This document shows, piece by piece, positions 8,359 to 16,678 of a DNA stretch of 37,805 nt (the stretch's first letter is position 1; each line of letters opens with the position of its first letter). The position numbers and the translations under genes were made by a program. Below the pieces are notes generated by a model that saw only the letters and a list, made by a program, of their open reading frames with translations, did no database searches and had not been told where the DNA came from. This stretch comes from Pseudomonadota bacterium (GTDB taxonomy: Bacteria; Pseudomonadota; Gammaproteobacteria; Burkholderiales; Burkholderiaceae_C): positions 1 through 37,805 of the forward strand of contig JAEZWW010000096.1 of NCBI GenBank assembly GCA_023442945.1, in the 5' to 3' direction.

Positions 8359-8387
8359 ATCTTAATTGGCGCACACAGGTTAAGCAA
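8359..8387 (-). promoter_or_regulatory. Candidate sigma-70 promoter for the exported-protein gene
   Basis: On the minus strand TTGCTT (8387-8382) and TAAGAT (8364-8359) are separated by exactly 17 bases, about 80 bases upstream of the start at 8276. Each box matches the consensus only in part. The surrounding 167-base gap is AT-richer than the genes, and the rest of the gap shows no other signal. Confidence 0.35.
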
Positions 8388-8443
8388 GTAAATCTCGATT
8401 GACACCTACCCGCCCTATTCAAGCTGTTGCTCCAGAGAGACAA

Positions 8444-8920
8444 CTACTTGGTAGGAAATAGCCCACTTTTCGGGGGCGAATGGTACCAGACGCCGTCTAT
8501 CAATTTCCACTGATCAACGGTGCGGAGATCCTGGTCGCGAACGCGCAGCAACGGCAGCGAGTAGGTCATTTGAACATCCAGTTGCGCTTCGTCACCTTCC
8601 ATCGACTTCACCCCCAGAATTTTGACGCTGCTGTACGTGATGCCGCCCTTCTTAAGGTAGGTTTCCAACGACCACGCAGGGTCCTTGGACTGCGCCTCGT
8701 AAGCCCAAGCGCCGACGTTGTCATTGACACGCACCAGGTCCCAGAACGCCTGAGCGCGCTTCAACAGAGCCTCCTGTGACGCGCCTGCCTTGTCCGACTT
8801 CGTAGAAGCTGGGTCGGCCCCGTTCGCAGACAAGCCTGCGCACCCCAGAAGACCCATAGCCAAAAGGCCCGTCACCGACGCCATTGCGCCGCGTCGCGCT
8901 ACAAATTTGATATCGATCAT
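8444..8920 (-). CDS. Small lipoprotein, NTF2-like, at the end of the T2SS operon
   Basis: A 158-residue protein with a basic N-terminus and a lipobox LLGC (cysteine 27), so it is predicted to be a lipoprotein. After a Ser/Ala/Lys-rich linker, residues about 48-150 read as a helix (QEALLKRAQAFWDLVRVNDNVGAWAYE) followed by antiparallel strands ending in DQWKLIDGVWYHSPP, the pattern of SnoaL/NTF2-fold lipoproteins. It begins 38 bases after the secretin stop with no terminator between, so it is probably the last gene of the gsp operon. It is not a recognisable GspS pilotin, which would be helical, but a secretin-helper role is possible. The start is weakly supported, since only a poor GAG lies upstream. 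Confidence 0.7.
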   Translation of the reverse strand: MIDIKFVARRGAMASVTGLLAMGLLGCAGLSANGADPASTKSDKAGASQEALLKRAQAFWDLVRVNDNVGAWAYEAQSKDPAWSLETYLKKGGITYSSVKILGVKSMEGDEAQLDVQMTYSLPLLRVRDQDLRTVDQWKLIDGVWYHSPPKSGLFPTK

Positions 8921-8958
8921 GGTTTACTCAATAGAATCAAGGTGAAAAGACAACCGCT

Positions 8959-11406
8959 CTAGCGGGGAGCGCCCCCTGTTACTGGGCTCGCAGGCGCCAG
9001 TGAATCCTGTAGGCTGAGCGATCGGATACGTTGACGCATTTCGACGCTGGCTGCACGCACCTGGTCGTCGTTTTCAAGCGCGCGCGGCGTCAGGAGAACC
9101 ATCAACTCGGTACGGTTCTTCGTGTTGCTGGTGGTCGAGAACAGCGCTCCCAGCAGCGGAATATCGCTAAGCAGAGGCACCCCAGCGCGGCCATTGGCTT
9201 CGTTTTCGCGGATCATGCCGCCCAGCACAATGGTCTCGCCGGATCGGACAGCCACCTTGCTCTGGATCTGGCGGGTCATGAATTTGCGCTGCTTCGTGAC
9301 GGTGTCCTGTTCGCCTACGTCGGTGACGTTTTGCTGGATACCCAGCGTGATCAACCCACCGGAGTTCACCGAGGGCGTCACCGACAACATCACGCCCGTG
9401 TCCTTGTAGATAAAGCCGTCCGAGATGACGACGCCGTTGGTGACCGTCGAGCCGCCCGAGCTGATCGGTTGCTGATCGCCGACCTGGATCGTCGCATTGT
9501 GGTTATCCAGCACCAGCAGCGACGGATTGGAGAGCACCTTGACCTGGGACTTTTGTGCCAAGGCATTGATGGTGGCGGTAATAGCCCCCGCGTTGTTGAC
9601 CACCGAATAGGAAAACCCGGGGCTTGTCGGCCGCAGGCCAACCACGTTCCCACTGCTGTCCAGCGAGTTCATGTTGAGCATCGCCTGGCCTCGTCGCCCA
9701 CCGCCCAAGCCGTTGTTCAGTGCCCACTCAACGCCGTACTCCAATGAGCCGGTCAAATTGATCTCGACAATGCTGGCTTCGATCAACACCTGCGTCGGCG
9801 CCTTGTCCAGCTCACGCAACGCGCGCTCAATGCGGCGGTATTCGGTGCGCGGCGCGCGGATCAACAGCGCATTGCGCGCCTCATCCGCCACGACACGGAC
9901 GTTCCCCTCCAGGTCGCTGACGGTCGTTTGCGGCCCTGCTCCACCGCCCGACAAGCCGCCACCGGCTCCGCCGTACCCCGTCAAGCCGCCGCCCAAACCA
10001 CCGCCCAGCGGACTCGTGTTGGACGCGCCCAAGGCTGTTCCACCTATTCCGCCGGCCCCGAGCGAGCCACCCAGCCCAGTCAGCCCGCTGCGCCCTGACA
10101 GCGAACCGGACGACGTGCCCGACCGATTCCCACCGACGCCGAATGCGCCACCTCCGGCGCCGAACTGCGTTGGCGCCGTACCGCCGGCCACACCTGCGCG
10201 ACCACTCGAGGAGCCACCGAACAAGCCGTTCAACAACTCGGCCATCCGCACTGCCGAGCCATTCTGAACGGGGTACACAAACAGCCCAGCCTCCAAGCCG
10301 TCTGTCGGCTGATCCAGCCGACGAATCCACGTCTCCACCTGCGACAGCATCTGGCTTCGCGGTGTCACCACGATCAATGCATTGAGCCGCTCAACAGGAA
10401 ACAGCCGAACCAGGCCCGCCAGTGGCCCCCCAGCACCTCCCGCGGCCCCTGCAGCTGCTGCCGGAGCGGGTGGCCGCGGAGTTCCGGGCGCGCCAGCGCC
10501 GGCTGAGCCTGCACCGCCGCCCAAAGAGGCGGCGCCGGCTGAAGCCTGATCCGGCGCCAGCATGGTTTGAAGCGTTTCGTAGACGACGCCAACATTGGCA
10601 TATTCCAGCGGAAACACCCCTAGCGACATCCCCGAAAGGTAGTCAACGTCAAAAGCGTCGACCATCTCCAGCCAGCCTTCCAATTGGATCTTGCTGCCTT
10701 GCAAGACCAGCAGATTGCGTACGGTGTCGACATACACGATCGCCTCGCGCGGCGCCAAAGGCCCCAGGATTTTGGCCATTTCGCCCGCGCCGATGTAGTC
10801 GAGCGGCACGATGACGGTTCCGGCGCCCACCAGATCCTTCATGCGCGACGCCGATGTTAGCGGGCGGCTTCCGACGGTGGCCGTTCGCTTGGTGACGTGG
10901 TACACCCCAGCCGCGTCACGCACGATGGCCAGATCGTGCGGCAGCAACACGGTGTCCAGAACGTCCAACACCTGCTTGCGAGGCAGTGGCTTGCGCGTGC
11001 GCAGACTCACCACGGCGTCGCCCCCGGCATCGATCGTGTAGCTCACCTTCAGAAGGTCACCTAGCAGAGCCGACGTCAGCGCGGACACCGTGACGTTCTC
11101 AAAGTTCAACGACACCCGATCGCCCTGCGTCAAAACCGGGTCGGATTTGGGCGCCAACGCAGGTTTGACCAACTTGTCTGTGCCCGGGTAGACACGAGGG
11201 CCGGTGGCGCCGTCCAAGGCTGGTTTTACACCGGCGCTACCGGCTGGCTGGCTGGCCGCCGGCTGCGGTAGCGTATGCGTCGGCGAAACTTCTGCGGCCT
11301 GCGGCACTTCCTGGCCCAGCGACGTGGTGCGATCCACGGATGCGCATCCGGCCGCCAGGACCGAAAGCATGATCAGTGATGGTCGAAAAAGCGACATGGC
11401 GATCAT
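8959..11406 (-). CDS. gspD: T2SS outer-membrane secretin GspD with Gly-rich insertions
   Basis: An 815-residue lipoprotein secretin (lipobox LAAGC, Cys 21; a start 9 bases later is equally possible, as neither has a good ribosome site). In order: a Pro/Ala-rich linker, the N0 domain (about 95-175), N1 (about 195-255), N2 (about 262-370), N3 (about 372-520), and the C-terminal secretin domain (about 535-790) with VKVLSNPSLLVLDN and the signature GVPLLSDIPLLGALFS. The secretin forms the outer-membrane pore for folded substrates. Typical GspD proteins are about 650-700 residues; the extra length here is two low-complexity inserts, Ala/Gly/Pro at about 288-328 and Gly/Ser at about 396-492. In the operon it is the last gsp gene, as in the Xanthomonas xps order. 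Confidence 0.95.
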   Translation of the reverse strand: MIAMSLFRPSLIMLSVLAAGCASVDRTTSLGQEVPQAAEVSPTHTLPQPAASQPAGSAGVKPALDGATGPRVYPGTDKLVKPALAPKSDPVLTQGDRVSLNFENVTVSALTSALLGDLLKVSYTIDAGGDAVVSLRTRKPLPRKQVLDVLDTVLLPHDLAIVRDAAGVYHVTKRTATVGSRPLTSASRMKDLVGAGTVIVPLDYIGAGEMAKILGPLAPREAIVYVDTVRNLLVLQGSKIQLEGWLEMVDAFDVDYLSGMSLGVFPLEYANVGVVYETLQTMLAPDQASAGAASLGGGAGSAGAGAPGTPRPPAPAAAAGAAGGAGGPLAGLVRLFPVERLNALIVVTPRSQMLSQVETWIRRLDQPTDGLEAGLFVYPVQNGSAVRMAELLNGLFGGSSSGRAGVAGGTAPTQFGAGGGAFGVGGNRSGTSSGSLSGRSGLTGLGGSLGAGGIGGTALGASNTSPLGGGLGGGLTGYGGAGGGLSGGGAGPQTTVSDLEGNVRVVADEARNALLIRAPRTEYRRIERALRELDKAPTQVLIEASIVEINLTGSLEYGVEWALNNGLGGGRRGQAMLNMNSLDSSGNVVGLRPTSPGFSYSVVNNAGAITATINALAQKSQVKVLSNPSLLVLDNHNATIQVGDQQPISSGGSTVTNGVVISDGFIYKDTGVMLSVTPSVNSGGLITLGIQQNVTDVGEQDTVTKQRKFMTRQIQSKVAVRSGETIVLGGMIRENEANGRAGVPLLSDIPLLGALFSTTSNTKNRTELMVLLTPRALENDDQVRAASVEMRQRIRSLSLQDSLAPASPVTGGAPR

Positions 11407-11419
11407 CTATGTATAAGTT

Positions 11420-12115
11420 TTAAGTTCTCGCCGACGAGCTAGCAGCTGCGCCAGGCGCAGGAGCCGCGCCAGAGCGGCCTGGGGGTGGGCTCACGGGCCT
11501 GACCGGATGCAACCCGCCAGACGCAGCGGGGGGCGTCGCCACCGATGGCGCAGCAGTTCCACCAGTCGGCGGCTGGCCTTGGGCGAGGCCGCTGTTGCCA
11601 GAGCTTGGCGCACTTCTAACGCCAGGCGCCTTCTGCGCCGGCTGTGCAATCGGCGCCGCATTGGTGCGTTCAAGCGCACGCTCAACGCGCTGCCCTTTCG
11701 TCGACACCAACACCGCCACCAACCCATCAAAAGACTCCAGCCGCCAATCGCCTTCCGGCTGTGCGGAATCGAGTTTCAACACAGTCCGGTCCGGGCGCTG
11801 CAGTAAGGCAACCCGCTGCCCGCCCGATTCCAGCACCGCCATCAGGCGCAGTTGAGCCATTTCCGATTCAGCCGCTGCCGGCTCTGCTGACGCCTCTCCG
11901 GCTTCTACTGGCACTCGCGAGGACCAGAAGAGCGGGCTCTTGAGCGCATGCTGGCCCAGCGCGGTGGGGCTGGCCTGGACCACCGCAATCTGAGGCAATG
12001 CCGGCTTGACGGGAGCTGGCGGTTGCCAGCGCGTGCGACCGAGCAGCCATCCAGCGATGCCTATGACAACCGCTACTGCGCCCACCACCATCAACAGCGA
12101 GCCCGCGCGCCTCAT
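11420..12115 (-). CDS. T2SS inner-membrane protein, GspC/XpsN-like
   Basis: A 231-residue protein with one N-terminal membrane helix (about 5-26) and a periplasmic part. The block from about residue 60 to 150 (LKSPLFWSSR, then AQLRLMAVLESGGQRVALL, VLKLDSAQPEGDWRLESFDGLVAVL) has the short-strand pattern of the GspC homology region, which contacts the secretin N0 domain. The remaining 75 or so residues are Pro/Ala/Ser-rich and contain no PDZ domain. Its position between gspM and gspD is that of xpsN, the GspC counterpart in the Xanthomonas operon. It overlaps gspM by ATGA. Annotators may label it GspN; it is not the PF01203 GspN type as far as I can see. Confidence 0.72.
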   Translation of the reverse strand: MRRAGSLLMVVGAVAVVIGIAGWLLGRTRWQPPAPVKPALPQIAVVQASPTALGQHALKSPLFWSSRVPVEAGEASAEPAAAESEMAQLRLMAVLESGGQRVALLQRPDRTVLKLDSAQPEGDWRLESFDGLVAVLVSTKGQRVERALERTNAAPIAQPAQKAPGVRSAPSSGNSGLAQGQPPTGGTAAPSVATPPAASGGLHPVRPVSPPPGRSGAAPAPGAAASSSART

Positions 12116-12723
12116 GGCTTGGCCTCCTCAACGGCCTGAGCGACGGGCGCATCCAACTGCAGCGTCATCCGCGCCCGGTGCGCAGCCTTGTTGGACGCTT
12201 GCCCTTCGCGCTGAATGTTGAGCGAGTGCACCAGGTAGGGCGGGCGTTCCGCCTGCAGCGCCTGGCCCAGTTGAACCAGTTGCGCCCACTCGCCCGCCAC
12301 GGTGGCGCTGATGCGTACCTTGGGAAGCTTTTTTTCCGACTCGGCCGGCACCGTCGCCGCCTGAGAAGAAATCAGGGTCGCACCGCTGGCCACAACCAAC
12401 TCGCGCAAGCTCTGCAGGACAGCGTTCTGACCCTCACCGCCGCCCTTGTGCAACCAGGGCCCAACCGCCGCCTGCGCCTGCGCCAGCCGTGCGTCAATAT
12501 CGGCGCTTGCCGCAAGAATGCCGTCCAGGCGGGCTATCCGAGACTCCAGCTGATCTTGCGCCCCGCTGTACCGCGACCAGTTGGCCCAGTAGACCCAGCC
12601 AAGCGCCAACGCCACCAACAGCAAACATCCCGCCACGGCCCATACCGCGCGCTTCGCCCATGGGTGCAAGGTGCTGGAATCCGACGAGCGTAGACGACGC
12701 TGAGATCGATTGATCGAGATCAT
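12112..12723 (-). CDS. gspM: T2SS inner-membrane platform protein GspM
   Basis: 203 residues: a short cytoplasmic Arg/Ser-rich tail, one membrane helix (about 27-47), a predicted coiled coil (about 52-95, YSGAQDQLESRIARLDGILAASADIDARL), then a small alpha/beta periplasmic domain to about residue 195. This is the layout of the short GspM type (PF10741-like). GspM holds GspL in the assembly platform. The start and stop overlap the neighbours by ATGA on both sides, which supports translational coupling with gspL and the XpsN-like gene. Confidence 0.82.
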   Translation of the reverse strand: MISINRSQRRLRSSDSSTLHPWAKRAVWAVAGCLLLVALALGWVYWANWSRYSGAQDQLESRIARLDGILAASADIDARLAQAQAAVGPWLHKGGGEGQNAVLQSLRELVVASGATLISSQAATVPAESEKKLPKVRISATVAGEWAQLVQLGQALQAERPPYLVHSLNIQREGQASNKAAHRARMTLQLDAPVAQAVEEAKP

Positions 12724-13730
12724 TTCGCTGCGGCCCCACTCGCGGCGTCGCGCCAGGTGAATTCAAAGGAGAACCGCTCCCGACTCTGGCCTTCGTCACG
12801 GACCGTGGGCGCGGTCGTGCGCAGCTCTGCAAATTCCGGCACCTTCGAGAGCTGCGTCATCAATTCCGTGGCGTTGCTGGCTAAACCCATCATCCGGACC
12901 TGCCGGTCGCTCGCCTCCAGGCGATCCAGCCAAGCATCCTCAGGCAGTTTTTCGGCCAAACGGTCCAGCGCCGATGCCACAGGCAAACTCTGCTGTTGCT
13001 CGGCCGTCAGCGCCTCCGACAATTTGGCCAACTGGTGCAATTCGTCCAGCTTTTTCCGCACAGGCGCTGCCATCGGCTCCACGGTGGTCATGTGCGCCAT
13101 GCTGCGGACGACCGCCTGGCGCTTCAACAACAATGGCACCGCCAAAGGCACCATCAAGGCCAGCGCCACCAAAACCAGGCCGCCGGCAGCCAACCCGTCC
13201 AATCGGCGCTGCTGACGACGTTGCGCCGCCGTTGCGGCACCCTGCGCCAGCAACGCCTGCCCTTCGCCCTGCGCGAGGTAGACCGGCACATCGTCGGCCA
13301 GTTGGACTTGGGCCAGCCCCTGCGCCACAACGCGCGCGGGACAAACACCCCAGACAACACGCCAGCCACCCGATTCGTCCGGTTGCGCGCGCCATGCCGT
13401 CACCACCTGATCAGGAGGCAATGGCGACACACGCCATAAAGCCTCCGACACCGCGCCTTCCAGCGCAGCGCCACCAACGGCGGGCAAGGAAAGTTCACCC
13501 CAAAGCACATCCGGCTCGCCAATCAAAAGTGCTTCCGGTACGCCACCTTCTACTCTTGTCCGCCGTTCTCCCGTGACGCGCCAACGCGCGCCCTGAGGCG
13601 TTGACGCCAGTCGGGAAACCTCAGGCCAGAGTCCCTTGGCACCGAGCGAGCGGCGCAGATCGGTTAGGCCCCAGACCAAACCATCCCAGTACGCGCGCGC
13701 GCGCGTCGATGCGCCTGCTGCCGCGCTCAT
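12720..13730 (-). CDS. gspL: T2SS platform protein GspL (PilN-like C-terminus)
   Basis: A 336-residue bitopic membrane protein. Residues 1-175 are a divergent cytoplasmic part where GspL normally has an actin-like fold that binds GspE. One membrane helix follows (about 180-205, after RRQQRRLDG). The periplasmic part (about 206-325) has a helical stretch, MAAPVRKKLDELHQLAKL, and a ferredoxin-like PilN-type domain (LPEDAWLDRLEASDRQVRMMGLASNATELM). The assignment rests mostly on this layout and on the slot between gspK and gspM, because the sequence itself is weakly conserved. It overlaps both neighbours by ATGA. Confidence 0.8.
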   Translation of the reverse strand: MSAAAGASTRARAYWDGLVWGLTDLRRSLGAKGLWPEVSRLASTPQGARWRVTGERRTRVEGGVPEALLIGEPDVLWGELSLPAVGGAALEGAVSEALWRVSPLPPDQVVTAWRAQPDESGGWRVVWGVCPARVVAQGLAQVQLADDVPVYLAQGEGQALLAQGAATAAQRRQQRRLDGLAAGGLVLVALALMVPLAVPLLLKRQAVVRSMAHMTTVEPMAAPVRKKLDELHQLAKLSEALTAEQQQSLPVASALDRLAEKLPEDAWLDRLEASDRQVRMMGLASNATELMTQLSKVPEFAELRTTAPTVRDEGQSRERFSFEFTWRDAASGAAAK

Positions 13731-14632
13731 GGGCGCCCCACCTCTGGATCTGCCGTTCGTGCGGCCGGCTCAATAGAACGCGTGGTCCATGCGGTCATGC
13801 CGCCCGGACGGGCGTTGAGGTCCGCCCACACTTCGCGCTGCCACCAGCGACCTTGCTGGGACTGAAAGTACGCTCGAAGGCGAAGGGTCTGGCTGGAAAC
13901 GTTGGAAACCGCCGTGAACATGTCCGTCATTAATCCCGGTTGAAGGACGCCCGTACGCATCTCCGGTGGGGTGGCGTGGAGGCTTGCGCCGAGACCGGGC
14001 TGGCCAGAAATGGCGTCGATCAACGCCGGGGGCGCTGCAGCAAGCACGATTTTTTGCTGCCCATTGATGCCCAAATAGGGCGAAATTATTGCATAGAGCT
14101 CTGGCGTCATCCCCAGCACCCCCTTGAGCTCAGTGAGGTCGTCCAAGCCCGAGTTGCGCGGCCGGATCGGCGAGCCCGCCGCTTGGTACTGCGCGATCTC
14201 GGCGCCGCCCACGCCCCCTGGCTCGTCGTCGGGGTCGATGAAGTCATGCACCCGGGAGGCCAGCACCGTCGCCTCACCCTGGCTCAGTCCCCCGACACGG
14301 CCAAACAGGGCTTCCAGCATGGCGGGTGGCGCGACGTTGATGTCCACCAGGCCGTCGGTAGGCACCACCTCGACCACCACTTCGGCGCCACCGACCGGCA
14401 CCAGAAGCCGGCGATACCCCTTGGCCAGCTCCTTGTCGGCGGTCAGGGCGCTCAGCACCAGGCCCGTGGCGGATTCCAGCGCTGTATCTACGCGCGTGCG
14501 CTCCAGCTCCAGCCCCACCCTCTGCGTATAAAAGCGCGCACTTTGGGCGCCAGCCAACACCACCAGGGACAGCCCGACCACCATCCACAGCACAAGGATG
14601 AGGGCAGCCCCCTGTTGTCGACGCCGCTTCAC
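13727..14632 (-). CDS. gspK: T2SS minor pseudopilin GspK
   Basis: 301 residues. The start is a GTG at 14632 that overlaps the gspJ stop as GTGA; the open frame continues upstream but encodes no prepilin leader. VKRRRQQG precedes the cleavage point, and the mature protein begins AALILVLWMVVGLSLVVL. It lacks the Glu at position 5, the hallmark of GspK among pseudopilins. The GspK alpha-domain insertion follows, with VDINVAPPAMLEALFG, DFIDPDDEP and LTELKGVLGMTPELY, the usual helix-hairpin-helix-like pattern. GspK caps the pseudopilus tip with GspI and GspJ. Confidence 0.9.
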   Translation of the reverse strand: MKRRRQQGAALILVLWMVVGLSLVVLAGAQSARFYTQRVGLELERTRVDTALESATGLVLSALTADKELAKGYRRLLVPVGGAEVVVEVVPTDGLVDINVAPPAMLEALFGRVGGLSQGEATVLASRVHDFIDPDDEPGGVGGAEIAQYQAAGSPIRPRNSGLDDLTELKGVLGMTPELYAIISPYLGINGQQKIVLAAAPPALIDAISGQPGLGASLHATPPEMRTGVLQPGLMTDMFTAVSNVSSQTLRLRAYFQSQQGRWWQREVWADLNARPGGMTAWTTRSIEPAARTADPEVGRP

Positions 14633-15240
14633 CGCGCCCCCGGCAAGGCAAACACCAGCGCGGGCCAATCGCCTTTGGCGTCGCCAACCACCACGCGCAC
14701 ACGGACCGGAAAGCGCCCCTGCTCGCTCGACCATTGGCGAACCCATTCACCGCTGACGCCGTCTTGGTAGTACCACTGCAGACTGCGCACATCGGTGATC
14801 AGGTTTTGCCGCAAGGCTTGCCCCCAATCCAAGGCCATCGCGCCGCCATCAAACGGCAGGGCCTCCACCAGCAGATCAATGCCGCCACCCGGGTGCCGCA
14901 GCGGCCCCAGGCGAAATACGTGCAAGCCCCCAGCCTCTCCGCGCTCGGGCAGCGGCGCCACCCACATGGCGCCGGCTTCGGTCCCGGCAAAGAAAGGCGT
15001 CACCGTGGTCCCTTGCACCATCGAGAGCGGTCGAAGCCCGTCGAGCTTGCGCGTGAGCCACTGCGACACCACCAGCATCTGCTCGGCCCGGTCCATCGTG
15101 GCCTGGTTGCGCTCCTCGGTTCGCCCGATCAGGCCGAACGCCGTGAAGACGAGCGCGACCACCAGCGCTGTCACGCCCAGCGCGATCAGCAACTCCAGCA
15201 AGGTGAATCCCCTTGCCGACCGGTCACGCTGCCGGCTCAT
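14629..15240 (-). CDS. gspJ: T2SS minor pseudopilin GspJ
   Basis: 203 residues from the ATG at 15240, which overlaps the gspI stop as ATGA. The upstream part of the open frame lacks a leader and is not used. The prepilin motif SARG-FTLLELLIAL places cleavage after Gly 11, with Glu at mature position 5. The long body carries DVRSLQWYYQDG and WPALVFALPG near the end, as in GspJ. It forms the tip complex with GspI and GspK. The following gspK overlaps by GTGA. Confidence 0.9.
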   Translation of the reverse strand: MSRQRDRSARGFTLLELLIALGVTALVVALVFTAFGLIGRTEERNQATMDRAEQMLVVSQWLTRKLDGLRPLSMVQGTTVTPFFAGTEAGAMWVAPLPERGEAGGLHVFRLGPLRHPGGGIDLLVEALPFDGGAMALDWGQALRQNLITDVRSLQWYYQDGVSGEWVRQWSSEQGRFPVRVRVVVGDAKGDWPALVFALPGAR

Positions 15241-15674
15241 GGGGCGGCGCGGTAGGGCTTCCATCCTGTCAACTCGAACAAGGTTCCGCCGCCATCGCGA
15301 CCCACCTGCACCACGACCCGCGCTGCCGGCAGCGGTGGCAAATCCACGGGCGGTCCCATGACGCTGGTGATGGGAACGCTCTCTTGCGCCACCTGAACCC
15401 GCCACTGCCAAGGCCCCTGCTGTCCCGACTGGAGCGCCCCAAAGTCCTCAGCAAACGTGGCGCTGGCCAAGACGGAGCGCGCCACCATCGCCGCCTCGAC
15501 GCGCGCTTCCACGTCCAGCGCGACCTTGGAGCTCTGCCCCACCGTCCGGTACAACGCGGTGAAGGCGACCGCCGCAATCGCCATGGCGACCAGGGCTTCG
15601 AGCAGGGTAAAACCGCGCTGACCACGCCTTCTTGACGGACGGCCGTCCCGTTGCCGACGGTTTGCCGCGTTCAC
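15237..15674 (-). CDS. gspI: T2SS minor pseudopilin GspI
   Basis: 145 residues. I chose the GTG at 15674 because it overlaps the gspH stop as GTGA and gives a normal leader; the frame runs on upstream without pseudopilin features. The prepilin motif GQRG-FTLLEALVAMAI puts cleavage after Gly 21 with Glu at position 5. Other family features are LYRTVGQSSKVALDVE and the short beta-rich C-terminus ending in FELTGWKPY. GspI nucleates the tip complex. Confidence 0.9.
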   Translation of the reverse strand: MNAANRRQRDGRPSRRRGQRGFTLLEALVAMAIAAVAFTALYRTVGQSSKVALDVEARVEAAMVARSVLASATFAEDFGALQSGQQGPWQWRVQVAQESVPITSVMGPPVDLPPLPAARVVVQVGRDGGGTLFELTGWKPYRAAP

Positions 15675-16153
15675 GCGCCACCTGTCACCGCAGCGGATTC
15701 CACCGTGCCCAGCAACCAGTTCACACCAAACCGCACACCCCGGCCAGACCGCATGACCGCCAGCTGGCCGCCGCGCGCAAACCCGTCCGGACTGAACACG
15801 AAGATGGGCTCCACGCCACTCGCGCCTGCGCCCGGCGCGCCGTCGACGCGCTGCCAGCGCACTTCCAGGGCGGGCGGGAGCTCCACCAGGGTCACGTCGC
15901 CCGCACTGAGCCGGTGCAATTGCGGCTGGTACGTCACCACCACCGGCACGCCCTTGTCGACGCTGATGGCGCGGGCGTGCTTGAGCTGGCTGGTCACGTC
16001 CCGCACCGCGGCTTGGTAACGCGCCCGCTCCAGGTAGGCCTGCGCGCCCCCACCGACGACCGCTACCGCGATGGCGGCAACACCCAATACCACCAGCAGC
16101 TCCAGCAGCGTGAAGCCAACGGTGCGGGGCCGCAGCGGTCGGGGGCGGGTCAT
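15671..16153 (-). CDS. gspH: T2SS minor pseudopilin GspH
   Basis: 160 residues with the prepilin motif RTVG-FTLLELLVVLGV (cleavage after Gly 13, Glu 5 present). After the helix come ARYQAAVRDVTSQLKHARAISVDKG, characteristic of GspH/FimT proteins, and a beta domain with FVFSPDGFARGG near the end. The ATG at 16153 is 29 bases after the gspG stop. GspH links the tip complex to the GspG shaft. Confidence 0.92.
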   Translation of the reverse strand: MTRPRPLRPRTVGFTLLELLVVLGVAAIAVAVVGGGAQAYLERARYQAAVRDVTSQLKHARAISVDKGVPVVVTYQPQLHRLSAGDVTLVELPPALEVRWQRVDGAPGAGASGVEPIFVFSPDGFARGGQLAVMRSGRGVRFGVNWLLGTVESAAVTGGA

Positions 16154-16182
16154 CGGACGACGGCAGAGACAGTCGATCGGCG

Positions 16183-16632
16183 TCAGTTGTGGATATCGGC
16201 GTTCTCGCCTTCCCCACCCGCCTTGCCGTCGGCGCCAAAGCTGAACACGTCTGGCGCACCGTTGCGGCCAGGGAACTTGTATTGGTAAGCACCGCCCCAG
16301 GGGTCGTTGGGCAGCTCTTTCTTCAGGTAGGGGCCGTTCCAGCCATTGGCGCTGCCCGGCCGTTCGACCAGGCTGCGCAGACCTTCGGCATCGCTGGGGT
16401 AGCGGCCGACGTCGAGCTTGAACAGGTCCAGCGACTGCTCCAGCTCCTTGATCTGCACCGCTGCAGTCCTCGACTTAGCTCCACCCAGTTGGTCAAGCAC
16501 GCGCGGCCCGATCAGGCCCGCCACCAGGGTCAGGATGACCAGCACCACCAGCAGCTCAATCAGGGTCATGCCGCGGGCACGGCTGGGGCGTTGCACGCGC
16601 GCTGCGCGTGAAAGTTTCAGGGGAAATTGCAT
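16183..16632 (-). CDS. gspG: T2SS major pseudopilin GspG
   Basis: 149 residues from the ATG at 16632, which has AAGGA 9 bases upstream; the frame continues to 16713 without a ribosome site. The leader ends in RARG, the mature chain begins MTLIELLVVLVILTLVAGLIGPRV (Met instead of the usual Phe at position 1, Glu at position 5). The rest is strongly conserved: QIKELEQSLDLFKLDVGRYPS, WNGPYLKKELPNDPWG and FSFGADGKAGGEGENADI, the calcium-binding C-terminal loop. It builds the pseudopilus shaft. Confidence 0.95.
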   Translation of the reverse strand: MQFPLKLSRAARVQRPSRARGMTLIELLVVLVILTLVAGLIGPRVLDQLGGAKSRTAAVQIKELEQSLDLFKLDVGRYPSDAEGLRSLVERPGSANGWNGPYLKKELPNDPWGGAYQYKFPGRNGAPDVFSFGADGKAGGEGENADIHN

Positions 16633-16678
16633 TCGGAAAGTCCTTAACTCTTTGACTATCGGGAAGAAAACGCGGGGG

